A stretch of DNA of 64,000 nt from NCBI GenBank assembly GCA_005777185.1, contig SXNL01000007.1, positions 21,905 through 85,904 of the forward strand, in the 5' to 3' direction. This stretch comes from Myxococcales bacterium (GTDB lineage: Bacteria > Myxococcota_A > Polyangia > Polyangiales > Polyangiaceae). The translations under genes were made by a program, and so were the position numbers. Of the stretch, positions 63,909 through 64,000 are shown piece after piece. The notes below the pieces were generated by a model. The model was not told where the DNA came from. It saw only the letters and a program-made list of their open reading frames with translations, and did not search any database. Each line of letters opens with the position of its first letter. Position 1 is the first letter of the stretch.

Positions 63909-64000
63909 AACCGCTTGGGCTCGAGGCACGAGGCCTTGCTCGTGTTCGTCCATCTCCCGTCGACCGCCGAGGTGGTCCCGTAGGCGCCCTCGCCGTCCGG
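63890..64000 (-). CDS. C-terminal fragment of a secreted protein (DUF1554-like tail), truncated by window edge
   Basis: Reverse frame ...PDGEGAYGTTSAVDGRWTNTSKASCLEPKRFYCFEK-stop. Confidence 0.5.
   Translation of the reverse strand, partial: PDGEGAYGTTSAVDGRWTNTSKASCLEPKRFYCFEK

Overview
This is a GC-rich chromosomal window of myxobacterial character. The basis is extreme GC3, many lipoproteins with Asp/Ala/Pro-rich linkers, a Ser/Thr kinase coupled to a sigma factor, and paired two-component genes. I found about 52 densely packed protein-coding genes and no rRNA, tRNA, CRISPR array, phage or IS element. Many of the supplied ORFs are antisense artefacts of high GC. Coherent blocks are: (i) two-component genes with a PhoB/PhoR-like pair; (ii) a TetR/GST and tandem-USP/cytochrome P450 region; (iii) DinB; (iv) a pilin-like gene followed by a METTL9/DREV-like methyltransferase, with XerD convergent; (v) a chagasin-like (I42) inhibitor divergent from a candidate cysteine peptidase; (vi) an XPB-like helicase with a Bax1 (DUF790)-like nuclease; (vii) a kinase/sigma-factor pair; (viii) an NAD-type formate dehydrogenase operon with fdhD, a lepB-like gene and divergent mobA; (ix) class II FBP aldolase and a GMC oxidoreductase. 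The most interesting signals are the bacterial METTL9-like gene with an apparent AUC start, three matching operators (AAYRTGAG-N6-CTCAYRTT) that tie the TetR gene to the P450/USP promoter region 2.5 kb away, the inhibitor/peptidase pair, a predicted Shine-Dalgarno-sequestering hairpin with a competing hairpin at 47561-47598, a 52-nt near-perfect hairpin at 25315-25366, and an internally duplicated 1,436-aa membrane protein. All calls come from reading the sequence; no database search was run.
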